Below are positions 47,619-57,050 of a stretch of DNA of 64,000 nucleotides, piece after piece. This stretch comes from Inquilinus sp052078665 (GTDB lineage Bacteria > Pseudomonadota > Alphaproteobacteria > DSM-16000 > Inquilinaceae): assembly GCF_052078665.1 (NCBI RefSeq), contig NZ_JBQJIK010000001.1, forward strand, positions 140,072 through 204,071, given 5' to 3'. A model generated the notes under the pieces. It was given only the letters and a program-made list of their open reading frames with translations. It had not been told where the DNA came from and ran no database searches. The translations under genes and the position numbers were made by a program. Each line of letters begins with the position of its first letter. The first letter of the stretch is position 1.

Positions 47619-48527
47619 ATGCGAATGAACCTGATGCAGCTGCGCGCCTTCCACGCAGTCGCGACCCAGGCCAGCTTCACCCTGGCGGCGCGGACCCTGG
47701 GGCTGACCCAGCCGACCCTGTCGCAATCGGTGAAGGCGCTGGAGGAGCGCTACGGCGTGCTGCTGTTCGAGCGCAGCTCGCGCCGGGTGCAGCCGACCGA
47801 GATGGGGCGGCGGCTGTTCCAGCTGACCACCCGGCTGTTCGACACGGAGCAGGAGGCGGCGACACTGCTGGAGGGTTCGGCCCAGCTGGCCCGCGGCCTG
47901 CTGCAGCTCGGCGCCGACAGCCCGTATTACGTGATGCCGCTGATCGCCGAGTTCGACAGCCGCCACCCGCAGGTCGAGATCCGCCTGTCGATCGGCAATG
48001 CCGGCGCGGTGCTGGAGGATCTGTCGGAAGCGCGGCTGGACGTGGCGCTGCTGTCCAACCCGCCGGTCGATCCGCGCTTCCACATCGTGCCGCTGTACCG
48101 CGATCCGGTGCGGCTGATGCTGCCGGCCGGCCATCCGCTGGCCGCGGGCCATCCGCTGGCCGCGGGCCACCCGCTGGCGGCGGGCGACGCGGTGCCGGTC
48201 GCGGCGCTGGCCGGGCAGCGGCTGGTGATGCGCGAGACCGGTTCGATGACCCGGCGCACGGTCGAGCGCGGGCTGGCCGAGGCGGAGATCGCGCCCGCCG
48301 GGGTGTTCGAGGTGACCGGCCGCGAGGCGGTGCAGGAGGCGGTGGCGCTGGGCCTCGGCCTCGGCTTCATCTCCGCCGGCGAGATCCGGCCGGATCCGCG
48401 CATCGTCCTCCGGCCGCTGGCCAACTGCGCCTGGCACACCGACGAATATGTATTGTGCCAGCGCGACCGCCGTCGCTTCCCGGCGATCCGCGCCTTCATC
48501 GAGCTGGCGGTGGCGGCCACCGCCTGA
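47619..48527 (+). CDS. LysR family regulator with an internal tandem repeat
   Basis: 302 aa. HTH: LMQLRAFHAVATQASFTLAART, TQPTLSQSVKALEERYG. The effector domain contains three tandem copies of the six residues AGHPLA-type unit (LPAGHPLAAGHPLAAGHPLAAGD region, residues about 169-190). Usually only one HPLA is present at this point. Divergent from tmpA; probably controls the tmp genes. Confidence 0.9.
   Translation: MRMNLMQLRAFHAVATQASFTLAARTLGLTQPTLSQSVKALEERYGVLLFERSSRRVQPTEMGRRLFQLTTRLFDTEQEAATLLEGSAQLARGLLQLGADSPYYVMPLIAEFDSRHPQVEIRLSIGNAGAVLEDLSEARLDVALLSNPPVDPRFHIVPLYRDPVRLMLPAGHPLAAGHPLAAGHPLAAGDAVPVAALAGQRLVMRETGSMTRRTVERGLAEAEIAPAGVFEVTGREAVQEAVALGLGLGFISAGEIRPDPRIVLRPLANCAWHTDEYVLCQRDRRRFPAIRAFIELAVAATA
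48129..48182 (+). repeat. Three tandem 18-bp repeats inside the LysR gene
   Basis: ggccatccgctggccgcg occurs at 48129-48146 and again at 48147-48164, with a third diverged copy (ggccacccgctggcggcg) at 48165-48182. The repeats keep the frame and add 12 residues to the usual LysR sequence. Confidence 0.9.
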
Positions 48528-48547
48528 GACCGACACGGGAGGGCGAG

Positions 48548-49105
48548 ATGAGGAAGGTCATCGTCACGGAGTTCATCAGCGCCGACGGCATTGCCGAGGT
48601 CGAAAGACTGACGGGCGTGCCCTGGAATGCCGAGATGGATCAGTTCAAGAATGACGAGCTTGCCGACAGCGGCGCCATGCTCCTGGGGCGTACGACCTAT
48701 CAGATCTTCGCCGGCTCCTGGCCCAGCGAAACCGGAGACTTCGCCGACAGGTTCAACGCGCTGCCGAAATACGTCGCGTCGACGACGTTGCAAGACCTCG
48801 ACTGGAAGCCTGCCGAGCTGTTGAAGGGTCCGTTGCCGGAGGCGGTCAGGGCGCTGAAGCAAGGCGATGGCGGCAACATCTACGTCCACGGCAGCATCAG
48901 CGTGGCCCAGGAGCTGCTGCGGCATGGCCTCGTCGACCGCATCCGGTTCCTCAGCTATCCCGTGGCTCTCGGCCAGGGGAAGCCGTTTTTCCCGCCCGGC
49001 GAGCAGCACAGACTCGAACTGATCTCGGCCGTGGGCTTCACCAACGGCATCCTGGCCCTCGAGTATGCACCGGTCGCGGAGGCCACCGCGTTCGTACCTT
49101 CATGA
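48548..49105 (+). CDS. Dihydrofolate reductase family (RibD C-terminal domain-like) protein
   Basis: 185 aa, gggagg upstream. RibD_C fold: MRKVIVTEFISADGIAE, GAMLLGRTTYQIFAGSWP, GGNIYVHGSISVAQELLRHGLVDRI. This group of small reductases binds NADPH; physiological substrates are mostly unknown. Same direction as the LysR and 20 bp after it. Confidence 0.85.
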   Translation: MRKVIVTEFISADGIAEVERLTGVPWNAEMDQFKNDELADSGAMLLGRTTYQIFAGSWPSETGDFADRFNALPKYVASTTLQDLDWKPAELLKGPLPEAVRALKQGDGGNIYVHGSISVAQELLRHGLVDRIRFLSYPVALGQGKPFFPPGEQHRLELISAVGFTNGILALEYAPVAEATAFVPS

Positions 49106-49200
49106 GCAGGCGGTACCGGCGACTGGGCCGGGACAATGATCGGGAAAGCTTCAGTCTCCGACTCCGTGACGGCATGATTTGAGTCGACCCAACTACTGCC

Positions 49201-49216
49201 TGGCCGTATATGGCCA
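49201..49216. promoter_or_regulatory. Short palindrome upstream of the XRE-type gene
   Basis: tggccgtatatggcca is palindromic except at the centre (tggcc/ggcca arms), 26 bp before the ATG at 49242. Antitoxin-type regulators commonly bind such sites to control themselves. Confidence 0.4.
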
Positions 49217-49241
49217 ATGCTGCGAAGATGAGGAACCCGTG

Positions 49242-49532
49242 ATGTCGAAGTTCGGGCAGGATCTGATCGAGAGCGCCAGGGAAGCGCTGGCGATTGCCGA
49301 AGGGCGCGCCGAAGCCGCCCGGACAGTCGCGCTTCCCGATGTCGATGTCTCGGCGATCCGCAAGCGGCTGGGCCTGTCCCAGTCCGCCTTTGCCGCCAAG
49401 TTCGGCTTCTCGGTCTCGGCCGTCCGCGACTGGGAGCAGCATCGCAAGGTGCCGGAGCCGGCGACCCGAGCCTTCTTGAAGGTGATCGAGAAGGAGCCGG
49501 AGGCGGTCGAACGCGCGCTGTCCGCGGCGTGA
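49242..49532 (+). CDS. XRE-family HTH protein (NadS/HigA antitoxin-like), no toxin partner
   Basis: 96 aa from the ATG at 49242. HTH_3-like C-terminal half: VDVSAIRKRLGLSQSAFAAK, FGFSVSAVRDWEQHRKVPEPATRAFLKVIE. This is the NadS/HigA-type antitoxin pattern. No RelE/HigB-like toxin gene is seen upstream (49106-49241 lacks coding) or downstream, so it is an orphan. It may act only as a regulator. Confidence 0.82.
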   Translation: MSKFGQDLIESAREALAIAEGRAEAARTVALPDVDVSAIRKRLGLSQSAFAAKFGFSVSAVRDWEQHRKVPEPATRAFLKVIEKEPEAVERALSAA

Positions 49533-49544
49533 AGGCCGCCGGCC

Positions 49545-50633
49545 TCAGCCCTTCGGCACCAGCCGGTTGACATGGCCCATCTTGCGGCCGGGGCGCGGCG
49601 CGCCCTTGCCGTAGAGATGCAGCCTGGCGCCGGGCTCGGCCACGAACTCCGGCCAGCGCAGCACGTCGTCGCCGATCAGGTTCTGCATCACCGCGTCGGA
49701 ATGGCGCTCGGTCGACCCCAGCTTCAGGCCGCAGACGGCGCGGACCAGTTGCTCGAACTGGTCGCAGGTGCAGGCGTCCTGGGTCCAGTGGCCGGAATTG
49801 TGCGGCCGCGGCGCCAGCTCGTTGACCAGCAGGCCGCCGTCGCGCGCCTCGAACAGCTCCACCGCCAGCAGGCCGACCATGTCCAGCGCCGTGATCAGCG
49901 TCCGGGCGATCTCCTCCGCCTCGGCGGCGCGCTGCGGCGCCAAGCCGGGGGCCGGGGCGATCGTCTCCGACAGGATGTGGTCGCGATGCCGGTTCTCGAC
50001 CGCGGGGTAGCAGACCACCGACCCGTCGACGCCGCGGGCGGCGATCACCGACAGCTCGCGGGCGAAGTCGACGAAGCCCTCGAGAATCGCCGGCCGGCCG
50101 CCCAGATTCTCCCAGGCCGTGGCGGCATCGGCGGGGTCGCGGATCACCGCCTGGCCCTTGCCGTCATAGCCCTCGCGCCGGGTCTTCAGCACCGACGGCG
50201 TGCCGATCGCCGCGACCGCTGCCGCCAGTTCCTCCGCCGATCCGACGGCGCGCCACGGCGCGGTGCCGATGCCGTGCCGGTTGCAGAAATCCTTCTCCGC
50301 CACCCGGTCCTGGCACACCGCCAGCCCGTCCGGCCCCGGCCGCACCGGCACGCGGGCGGCGAGGTGCAGCACGGTCTCGTAGGGGATGTTCTCGAACTCG
50401 TAGGTGACGACATCGACCTGGGCGGCGAAGGCGTCCAGCGCCGCATGGTCGGTGTAGGAGGACAGGGTCGACCGGTCGGTCACCTGGGCGCAGGGGCTGT
50501 CCGGGTCCGGGCACAGCACATGGGTGCGGTAGCCGAGGCGGGCGGCGGCCAGGGCGGTCATGCGGCCGAGCTGGCCGCCGCCGAGCATGCCGATGACGCT
50601 GCCCGGCGGGAGGGGAGACACGGTGCTGGTCAT
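49545..50633 (-). CDS. purK: N5-carboxyaminoimidazole ribonucleotide synthase
   Basis: 362 aa, ATP-grasp enzyme. N-terminal GMLGGGQLGRMTALAAARLGY, the ATP-binding TPSVLKTRREGYDGKGQAVI region and NELAPRPHNSGHWTQDACTCDQFEQ, the hallmark of PurK. It carboxylates AIR using ATP and bicarbonate in purine synthesis. Its ATG overlaps the purE stop by 4 bp; the order purE-purK is normal. Confidence 0.96.
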   Translation of the reverse strand: MTSTVSPLPPGSVIGMLGGGQLGRMTALAAARLGYRTHVLCPDPDSPCAQVTDRSTLSSYTDHAALDAFAAQVDVVTYEFENIPYETVLHLAARVPVRPGPDGLAVCQDRVAEKDFCNRHGIGTAPWRAVGSAEELAAAVAAIGTPSVLKTRREGYDGKGQAVIRDPADAATAWENLGGRPAILEGFVDFARELSVIAARGVDGSVVCYPAVENRHRDHILSETIAPAPGLAPQRAAEAEEIARTLITALDMVGLLAVELFEARDGGLLVNELAPRPHNSGHWTQDACTCDQFEQLVRAVCGLKLGSTERHSDAVMQNLIGDDVLRWPEFVAEPGARLHLYGKGAPRPGRKMGHVNRLVPKG

Positions 50634-51139
50634 TCGTCCTTCGGGTGCTCGGCCACGGCCTCGGTCTGGCGCTGGCGCCAGGCGTCCAGCGCATCGGCGA
50701 CGGCGGGGTCGCTCAGCGCCAGGATCGCGGCGGCCAGCAGCGCCGCGTTGATCGCGCCGGCCCGGCCGATCGCCAGCGTGCCGACTGGGATGCCGCCCGG
50801 CATCTGCACGATCGACAGCAGGCTGTCCATGCCCTTCAGCGCCTTGCTCTCGACCGGCACGCCCAGCACCGGCAGCGGCGTCATCGCCGCCGTCATGCCG
50901 GGGAGGTGGGCGGCGCCGCCGGCGCCGGCGATGATCACCTTGACACCGCGGCCGCGCGCCTCGCGGGCGAAATCGGCCATCCGGTCCGGCGTGCGGTGCG
51001 CCGACATGATCCGCGCCTCATGGCCGATGCCCAGCAGCGACAGCGTGTCGGCGGCATGGCGCATGGTCTCCCAGTCGGACTGGCTGCCCATGATGATTGC
51101 CACGGGCATTGCCACGGGCGGCGCGGCGGGTTCGGCCAT
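50630..51139 (-). CDS. purE: N5-carboxyaminoimidazole ribonucleotide mutase
   Basis: 169 aa. MGSQSDWETMRHA at the N-terminus and SAHRTPDRM with GAGGAAHLPGMTA are the PurE class I active-site motifs. It converts N5-CAIR to CAIR. First gene of purE-purK; 20 bp downstream of the DUF465 gene on the same strand. Confidence 0.96.
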   Translation of the reverse strand: MAEPAAPPVAMPVAIIMGSQSDWETMRHAADTLSLLGIGHEARIMSAHRTPDRMADFAREARGRGVKVIIAGAGGAAHLPGMTAAMTPLPVLGVPVESKALKGMDSLLSIVQMPGGIPVGTLAIGRAGAINAALLAAAILALSDPAVADALDAWRQRQTEAVAEHPKDE

Positions 51140-51159
51140 CGGTCGGGAAATCCTCGGGT

Positions 51160-51360
51160 TTAGGCGATGATGTCGGGCAGCAGCCTGCTCTCGATCATCG
51201 TGATCTGATCCTTGAGCAGCAGCTTCCGCTTCTTCAGGCGCTGGATCTGAAGCTGGTTGACGGGACCATCCGCGGTCAGCCGGTCGATGATCTCGTCGAG
51301 GTCGCGGTGCTCGACCCGCAATGCGGCCAGCTTCTCCTGCATCGACTCGATGTCGATCAT
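51160..51360 (-). CDS. DUF465 (YdcH family) small helical protein
   Basis: 66 aa from the ATG at 51360 (gaggg upstream). Two amphipathic helices, ESMQEKLAALRVEHRDLDEIIDR and QRLKKRKLLLKDQITMIES, with the LKKRKLLLKD segment typical of the family. Function unknown. It precedes purE by 20 bp and may share its transcript. Confidence 0.85.
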   Translation of the reverse strand: MIDIESMQEKLAALRVEHRDLDEIIDRLTADGPVNQLQIQRLKKRKLLLKDQITMIESRLLPDIIA

Positions 51361-51544
51361 TCCCTCAAACGGCCTTTCCTGCGGGTCCCGGGGTCGGCGG
51401 CGCCCGATCATACCAAAGGGGGCGGCCCGACCGGAACGCGTTTGACGCGGGGGTGACGCCCCGGCGGCGCATCCGGCTCTTACAGCACCGGCCGCTTCCC
51501 GGTACAAGGGGGAAGTGCAACCGGGAACGGGAACGAAGCACGGC

Positions 51545-52627
<1,083 letters not shown>

Positions 52628-52668
52628 GGCGAGGCTGTTCGGCTGTCGGCCCGTTAGGCAGAAAGACT

Positions 52669-52955
52669 ATGCGGACGATATACATCGACTGTCAGGGCGC
52701 ACGGACGGCCGACGAAGTCTGGCAACGATATGTCGATGCCGCTTGCCCAGATGGAGCAGCCTTCTTCGGGCGCAATTTCGATGCATTCTGGGATGCCTCG
52801 AGGGGGCCGGCCCCGGCTGGCCCGGCGAAGCCAAACTGGTTTTCAAAAATGCGGCCAACCTGAATAGAATTCGGTTGGCGAACGGGCTCTCCTTCTTGGA
52901 TTGTCTTCGACAGATTGCCGACGAAGCGACATATACGAAGGTGGAACTGGCCTAG
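52669..52955 (+). pseudogene. Barstar-like ribonuclease inhibitor, frameshifted
   Basis: The start region encodes MRTIYIDCQGARTADEVWQR, then AAFFGRNFDAFWDA, the typical barstar pattern. At about 52795-52803 the reading frame changes: the following stretch continues in another frame as LEGAGPGWPGEAKLVFKNAANL and ends KVELA at 52955. One missing base near gatgcctcgaggggg explains the break. Repaired, the protein would be 95 aa, a normal barstar length. No barnase gene is nearby. A sequencing error in the G/C run is possible. Confidence 0.75.
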
Positions 52956-53019
52956 CCGGAACGACCGCAATCCGCCCAAAGGCGACGCTTTCGACGTCAA
53001 CGACGAGCGCGTTGCGACC

Positions 53020-53760
53020 CTAGTCCAGCACCCTCACCACATCGCCGATCCGGATCTCTCCCGGCGCCTCGACCGTGCACAGCACGCCGAGATGGGTGGC
53101 GTTGCGCTTGGCCACCGCCATCAGCACCGCCGGGTCGAGCGGCAGGCCGCCCTGGGCCAGGGTGGTGAAGGCGCAGCGCACGCAGGGATCGACGATGCGG
53201 ATCCGCACGTCGCCGATCGCCACCAGCCGCCCGATCCAGCCGGCCTCGGCGAAGCCCTCGGCATCGGGCAGGTCGAGCACCAGGTTCGGCCGGAACCGGC
53301 GCACATCGATGGCGCTGTCCGGCAGGATCGCCTGCAGCGCCGCCAGCGAGGCGGTGGTCAGGATGTGGATCGGATGGCGCTCGTAGCGCGGCTTCAGCGG
53401 CCCCGCCGTCGCGGTCTCGGCCGCGTCGGCGGCATGCGGGCGCAGCGTTACTGGGAAGCCGAAATGGGCGGCCAGGGCGTCGCCCGCGGCCTCGGCCGAC
53501 AGGCTGCTGCCGTCCGGGAAGTCGAGCCGCAGCCCGTCTCCGGCGCTGCGGGCCCGGATCTGCGGCGCCGGGCGCCAGCGGCGCTTGCTCTCCGGGAAGG
53601 CGGTCTCGCCGCTGTCCCGGTCGGCCAGGCCCCATTCCCGGTCGCCGGCCAGGCCGGTGGCACCGACGGCGCAGGCCTCCAGCCGCTCGCCGCCGAGCGA
53701 GCTGACCGGATAGCGCCACAGCGCCGCGACCCGTCCGTCCATCGCAAAATCCCCTGCCAT
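53020..53760 (-). CDS. MOSC domain protein (YcbX-like)
   Basis: 246 aa. N-terminal MOSC_N beta-barrel (VAALWRYPVSSLGGERLEAC) and a MOSC domain with RRFRPNLVLDLPD and the conserved Cys in DPCVRCAFTT. MOSC proteins bind molybdenum cofactor; YcbX-type members reduce N-hydroxylated bases. An ATG at 53742 (MDGRVAAL) is an alternative start. It follows the patatin gene by 49 bp on the same strand. Confidence 0.87.
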   Translation of the reverse strand: MAGDFAMDGRVAALWRYPVSSLGGERLEACAVGATGLAGDREWGLADRDSGETAFPESKRRWRPAPQIRARSAGDGLRLDFPDGSSLSAEAAGDALAAHFGFPVTLRPHAADAAETATAGPLKPRYERHPIHILTTASLAALQAILPDSAIDVRRFRPNLVLDLPDAEGFAEAGWIGRLVAIGDVRIRIVDPCVRCAFTTLAQGGLPLDPAVLMAVAKRNATHLGVLCTVEAPGEIRIGDVVRVLD

Positions 53761-53809
53761 CCGCCGGCATTATCGCGAATGCGGGGATGTCCGCAATCGG
53801 GCGGCGCGG

Positions 53810-54991
53810 CTACCGGTCTTGCCGGTGCACGTCGTGGGTGACCACGCCATCCTCCGGCGACGGCCGGTCCAGCCGGCGCGGATCGGCCAAAGTGCGGCGG
53901 ATGTCGTCGAGCCCGCTCTGCCAGTGCTCGCGCATCGCGTCCAGCCCGAACTCGTAGTCCTTGGAATGGCCCTCATAGGCCTTCGTCTGGTAGATCAGGT
54001 GGACGATGTTGTAGGCGCGGTGGCAGGCCAGCTCGGCGATCGCCTGCATCTCCGGCTCCTGCTTCGCCTCCTCCGGCAGCTTTTCCATCACCCGCTGCAG
54101 CGCCTGGCGCATCTTCTGCATCTGCAGCATGTAGGCGGTGACGAGGCGGGTCCGGCTGGAATACTGGATGTCCTTCTGCCGGCTCGCCACCTCCAAGAGG
54201 TCATCGGGCAGCCGGCCCTTGGCCGACCACAGATCGACCTGGAAGGTCAGGGTGTCTCGCCGCGGCTCGGTCGACAGCACGTAGGCCAGCGGCGTGTTCG
54301 AGACCACGCCGCCGTCCCAGTAGTGCTCGCCGCCGATCTCGACCGCCGGGAAGCCCGGCGGCAGGGCGCCGGAGGCCATGAAATGCTCCGGTCCCAGCCG
54401 CTGCTTGGTCGTGTCGAAATAGGCGAAGTTGCCGCTGCGGACATTGACCGCGCCGACGCTGACCCGGATGTCGCCGGAGTTCAGCCGGTCGAAATCGACC
54501 AGCCGCAGCAGCGTGTCGCGCAGCGGGCCGGTGTCGTAGAAGCTGGTGGCGGCGTCGCCGGCGAAGGGCGACAGGTAGGGCGGCGGGAAGCGCGGCTTGA
54601 AGAAGCCGGGCTGGCCCTGGAACAGCGCCCGCATCGCCGCGGCGGCGTTGTGCACCGAGCGCAGGTCGAAGGCGAAGGGCAGCCCCTCCGCCAGCCCCGC
54701 GGCCGCCGGCCACTCGACCGGGGCGGCGCAGATCGTCTCCCAGAACTCGCGCAGGCGGTCCACCCGCTGCGCTTCCGGCGAGCCGGCGATGACCGCGGTG
54801 TTGAGCGCGCCGATCGAGATGCCGGCCAGCCAGGTCGGGTGGATGCCGGCCTCGTGCAGCCCCTGATAGACCCCGGCCTGATAGGCGCCGAGGGCGCCGC
54901 CGCCCTGCAGCACCAGGGCGACGACGTCGTAGGGCGGCACCTCGATGGGCCCGGGGGCGCTGCGCGCCTGCTTCCGTTTCACGCCACGCAT
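53810..54991 (-). CDS. Patatin-like phospholipase with DUF3734 C-terminus
   Basis: 393 aa from the ATG at 54991 (ggag upstream). Oxyanion loop LVLQGGGALGAYQAG at residues about 27-40, nucleophile Ser59 in GISIG, and catalytic Asp in YWDGGVVSNTP. The C-terminal third (KMRQALQRVMEKLPEE, YQTKAYEGHSKDYEF) is the DUF3734 region. It lies 77 bp after the acetoacetate decarboxylase gene in the same direction; the pair recurs near 3-hydroxybutyrate dehydrogenase in related bacteria, suggesting a role in PHB or lipid turnover. Confidence 0.9.
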   Translation of the reverse strand: MRGVKRKQARSAPGPIEVPPYDVVALVLQGGGALGAYQAGVYQGLHEAGIHPTWLAGISIGALNTAVIAGSPEAQRVDRLREFWETICAAPVEWPAAAGLAEGLPFAFDLRSVHNAAAAMRALFQGQPGFFKPRFPPPYLSPFAGDAATSFYDTGPLRDTLLRLVDFDRLNSGDIRVSVGAVNVRSGNFAYFDTTKQRLGPEHFMASGALPPGFPAVEIGGEHYWDGGVVSNTPLAYVLSTEPRRDTLTFQVDLWSAKGRLPDDLLEVASRQKDIQYSSRTRLVTAYMLQMQKMRQALQRVMEKLPEEAKQEPEMQAIAELACHRAYNIVHLIYQTKAYEGHSKDYEFGLDAMREHWQSGLDDIRRTLADPRRLDRPSPEDGVVTHDVHRQDR

Positions 54992-55068
54992 TAAGCCTTC
55001 TCCTCGGGGCCGGATGCCCGGCCCCGCATTATAGGTTGGGGTGCGGCTGGCCGCACCCCGGCGCCGCG

Positions 55069-55806
55069 TCAGGCGAGGTAATCGTAAACCACGGTGCCGA
55101 GGCCGAGCGTCAGGTCGGCGACCAGATGCTTGGCCGACAGCACCTCCAGCACCGGCAGCTCGGCGATCGGCGCCAGGGCGTGCGGGTACAGGTCCAGCGC
55201 CGCCGGGCCGGTCCAGGCGCCCTTCACGGTCACGTCCTCGAGATAGTACTTCACCAGCTCGCAGATCCGCGGGCTGCCGTCGACATGCGGGATGATCTTC
55301 AGCAGGAAGTTCGGTGCCCCAAGCCCCTTGGCCTCGGCCGCCATGTCGAGCGTGCGGTGCTTGTAGCCCATGGTGCCGGTGGCGATGCGGATCGAGCCGT
55401 AGTTCAGCGTGCCGACCAGCGTGTCGGTCTCGACCGCGAGCGTCGGCTGGGCCAGCTTCTTCGGGAAGCCCCACAACTCGCGCCCGCCGGCGATCGGCGG
55501 GTGGTCGTTCAGGAACATCTGGTGGGTGTAGCCGCCGACCTGACCCTGATAGCGCACCGGGATCACTTGGCCGGTCTCGGTGTAGTCGCCGAAGCCGGTC
55601 GAATCCGGCATGCGGATGAACTCGTAATTCACCACCGGCTCGATGATCTCCAGCGGCTCCGGCACCACCCGGCGCAGCGCCTCCGGGTCGGTGCGGTAGC
55701 GGATGATGAAATACTGGCGGTCGACGAAGCGGTACGGCCCCGGCGGGAAGGCCGGACTGGTCAGCGGCATGGCGAAGGCGGTCTTCCGCACGGTCTCGGC
55801 ATCCAT
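55069..55806 (-). CDS. adc: Acetoacetate decarboxylase
   Basis: 245 aa from the ATG at 55806. Active-site pair Lys116-Lys117 in GFPKKLAQP: the first forms the Schiff base and the second lowers its pKa in the clostridial enzyme. Other family stretches: YRTDPEALRRVVPEPLE, VNYEFIRMPDS. It converts acetoacetate to acetone and CO2 in the cytoplasm. First gene of adc-patatin. The upstream 244 bp is shared with the divergent small DUF465-like gene. Confidence 0.93.
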   Translation of the reverse strand: MDAETVRKTAFAMPLTSPAFPPGPYRFVDRQYFIIRYRTDPEALRRVVPEPLEIIEPVVNYEFIRMPDSTGFGDYTETGQVIPVRYQGQVGGYTHQMFLNDHPPIAGGRELWGFPKKLAQPTLAVETDTLVGTLNYGSIRIATGTMGYKHRTLDMAAEAKGLGAPNFLLKIIPHVDGSPRICELVKYYLEDVTVKGAWTGPAALDLYPHALAPIAELPVLEVLSAKHLVADLTLGLGTVVYDYLA

Positions 55807-56050
55807 TGCGCTGCATCCTCGCTGTTGTGCGTTGCACAAGACTAGCCGAGCGAAGCGGTGGGAGGAGTCGGAAACCGTCGCGTTAAGGAAATTTCACGTC
55901 CGCGGCATGGCCGATCGGGCGAGGCGACCGATTGTCCCGCTTCCGTAACAGGAATAGATGCCACGTTGACTTGCAGCCGCCATCGGGGCGTAACATATGG
56001 GAAAGAGGAGGGGCTGAACCACTGTCCAGCTTTCAACAGAGGAGCGAGAG

Positions 56051-56218
56051 ATGGCCGTTGCAGAGCATATTGAAGCGCTTCGGACCAAGCACGCCGCCCT
56101 GGATCGCACATTGGAAGAAGCGGTCCACCGCCCCCTACCCGACGAGATCGAGATCGTGCGGCTGAAAAAGGAAAAGCTGAGACTGAAGGATGAGATGGCG
56201 CGATTGGATCACGCCTGA
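56051..56218 (+). CDS. Small DUF465/YdcH-like coiled protein
   Basis: 55 aa, ATG at 56051 after ggagcgagag. Helical hairpin: HIEALRTKHAALDRTLEEAV and EIVRLKKEKLRLKDEMARLD. Second member of the family in the window. Function unknown. Followed by a strong hairpin terminator. Confidence 0.8.
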   Translation: MAVAEHIEALRTKHAALDRTLEEAVHRPLPDEIEIVRLKKEKLRLKDEMARLDHA

Positions 56219-56246
56219 CGGAGAGATTCACGGATCTCCGAATCCT

Positions 56247-56274
56247 AAGGGCGGTGCCGGGGGGCGCCGCCCTT
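56247..56274 (+). terminator. Hairpin terminator after the small DUF465-like gene
   Basis: 12-bp stem aagggcggtgcc/ggcgccgccctt (one G-T pair) with a 4-nt loop (56247-56258 and 56263-56274), followed by tgtcgtttg. It lies between this gene and the convergent trcR gene. Confidence 0.7.
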
Positions 56275-56309
56275 GTCGTTTGTAGAGGCCGAGTCGCGCC
56301 TCAGGGCCT

Positions 56310-56903
56310 TCAGTCCTCCTGGGTTTCCTCGGCATCTTCGTCGAAGCTGACGGTCGGGGCCGGGATCGCGCCCGGCGGCAGGTGGGCTCGGGCCTTGGTC
56401 AGGGCCGCATCCAGCTCAAGATAGGAACAAAGACCCACCATCACCGGGCTGCGCGGCTTCAGGTTCGGCGAATTCCAGTGGCTCTTGTCGCGGATCGCCT
56501 GGATGGTCGGCTTGGTGGTGCCGATCAGCTTGCAGATCTGGGGGTCCGACAGCTCCGGATGCTCCTTCAGCAGATAGGCGATGGCGTCCGGCTTGTCGCC
56601 GCGCTTGGTCACCGGCGTGTAGCGCGGGCCCTTGGAGCGGGCGACCGGCTGCGGCATGTCCGACACCGCCATCCGCAGCCGCGCGTTCGGGTCGACCTGG
56701 CAGCGGTCGATCTCCGCCTGGGTCAGCTGGCCGTTGACGATCGGGTCCAGCCCGACCATGCCGATCGCGACCTCGCCGTCGGCGATCGCCCGGATCTCCA
56801 GCTCATGCAGGCCGCAGTAGGCGGCGATCTGGTCGAAGCTCAGCGACGTGTTCTCGACGAGCCAGACGGCGGTCGCCTTCGGCATCAGGGGTTGTTTGTT
56901 CAT
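56310..56903 (-). CDS. trcR: Cell cycle transcriptional regulator TrcR (DUF1013)
   Basis: 197 aa. N-terminal PLMPKATAVWLVENTSLSFDQIA and YCGLHELEIRAIADGEVAIGMVGLDPIVNGQLT (in parts) are the DUF1013 region; a second HTH-like unit covers IAYLLKEHPELSDPQICKLIGTTKPTIQAIRD. The family is conserved in Alphaproteobacteria and acts on ctrA transcription in Caulobacter. gaggag precedes the ATG. This gene is the best single taxonomic marker in the window. Confidence 0.88.
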   Translation of the reverse strand: MNKQPLMPKATAVWLVENTSLSFDQIAAYCGLHELEIRAIADGEVAIGMVGLDPIVNGQLTQAEIDRCQVDPNARLRMAVSDMPQPVARSKGPRYTPVTKRGDKPDAIAYLLKEHPELSDPQICKLIGTTKPTIQAIRDKSHWNSPNLKPRSPVMVGLCSYLELDAALTKARAHLPPGAIPAPTVSFDEDAEETQED

Positions 56904-57050
56904 TTTTCGCGTACTCCTCTGCGCAAAGCGATCCCGCCGCGACCGGCCGGGGCGGCCGACCTGTCCTCTCGCACTCGTGTCTAAGGGAGGGGAGCGGGGT
57001 CGGCGCGGCGCCGCCCACGGTGCTCGACCTAGGGATGTCGCGCGCCCGAG

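Noticed and set aside
48129..48182. Tandem repeats as a possible CRISPR-like or minisatellite array
   Set aside because: Only three direct copies without spacers, in frame inside a LysR gene.
49106..49241. A possible RelE/HigB toxin gene upstream of the XRE-type gene
   Set aside because: No open frame with a toxin-like sequence; only a short in-frame extension of the XRE gene.
56051..56218. Small open frame considered as a toxin or leader peptide
   Set aside because: The two-helix pattern fits the DUF465/YdcH family better, and there is a second member in the window.
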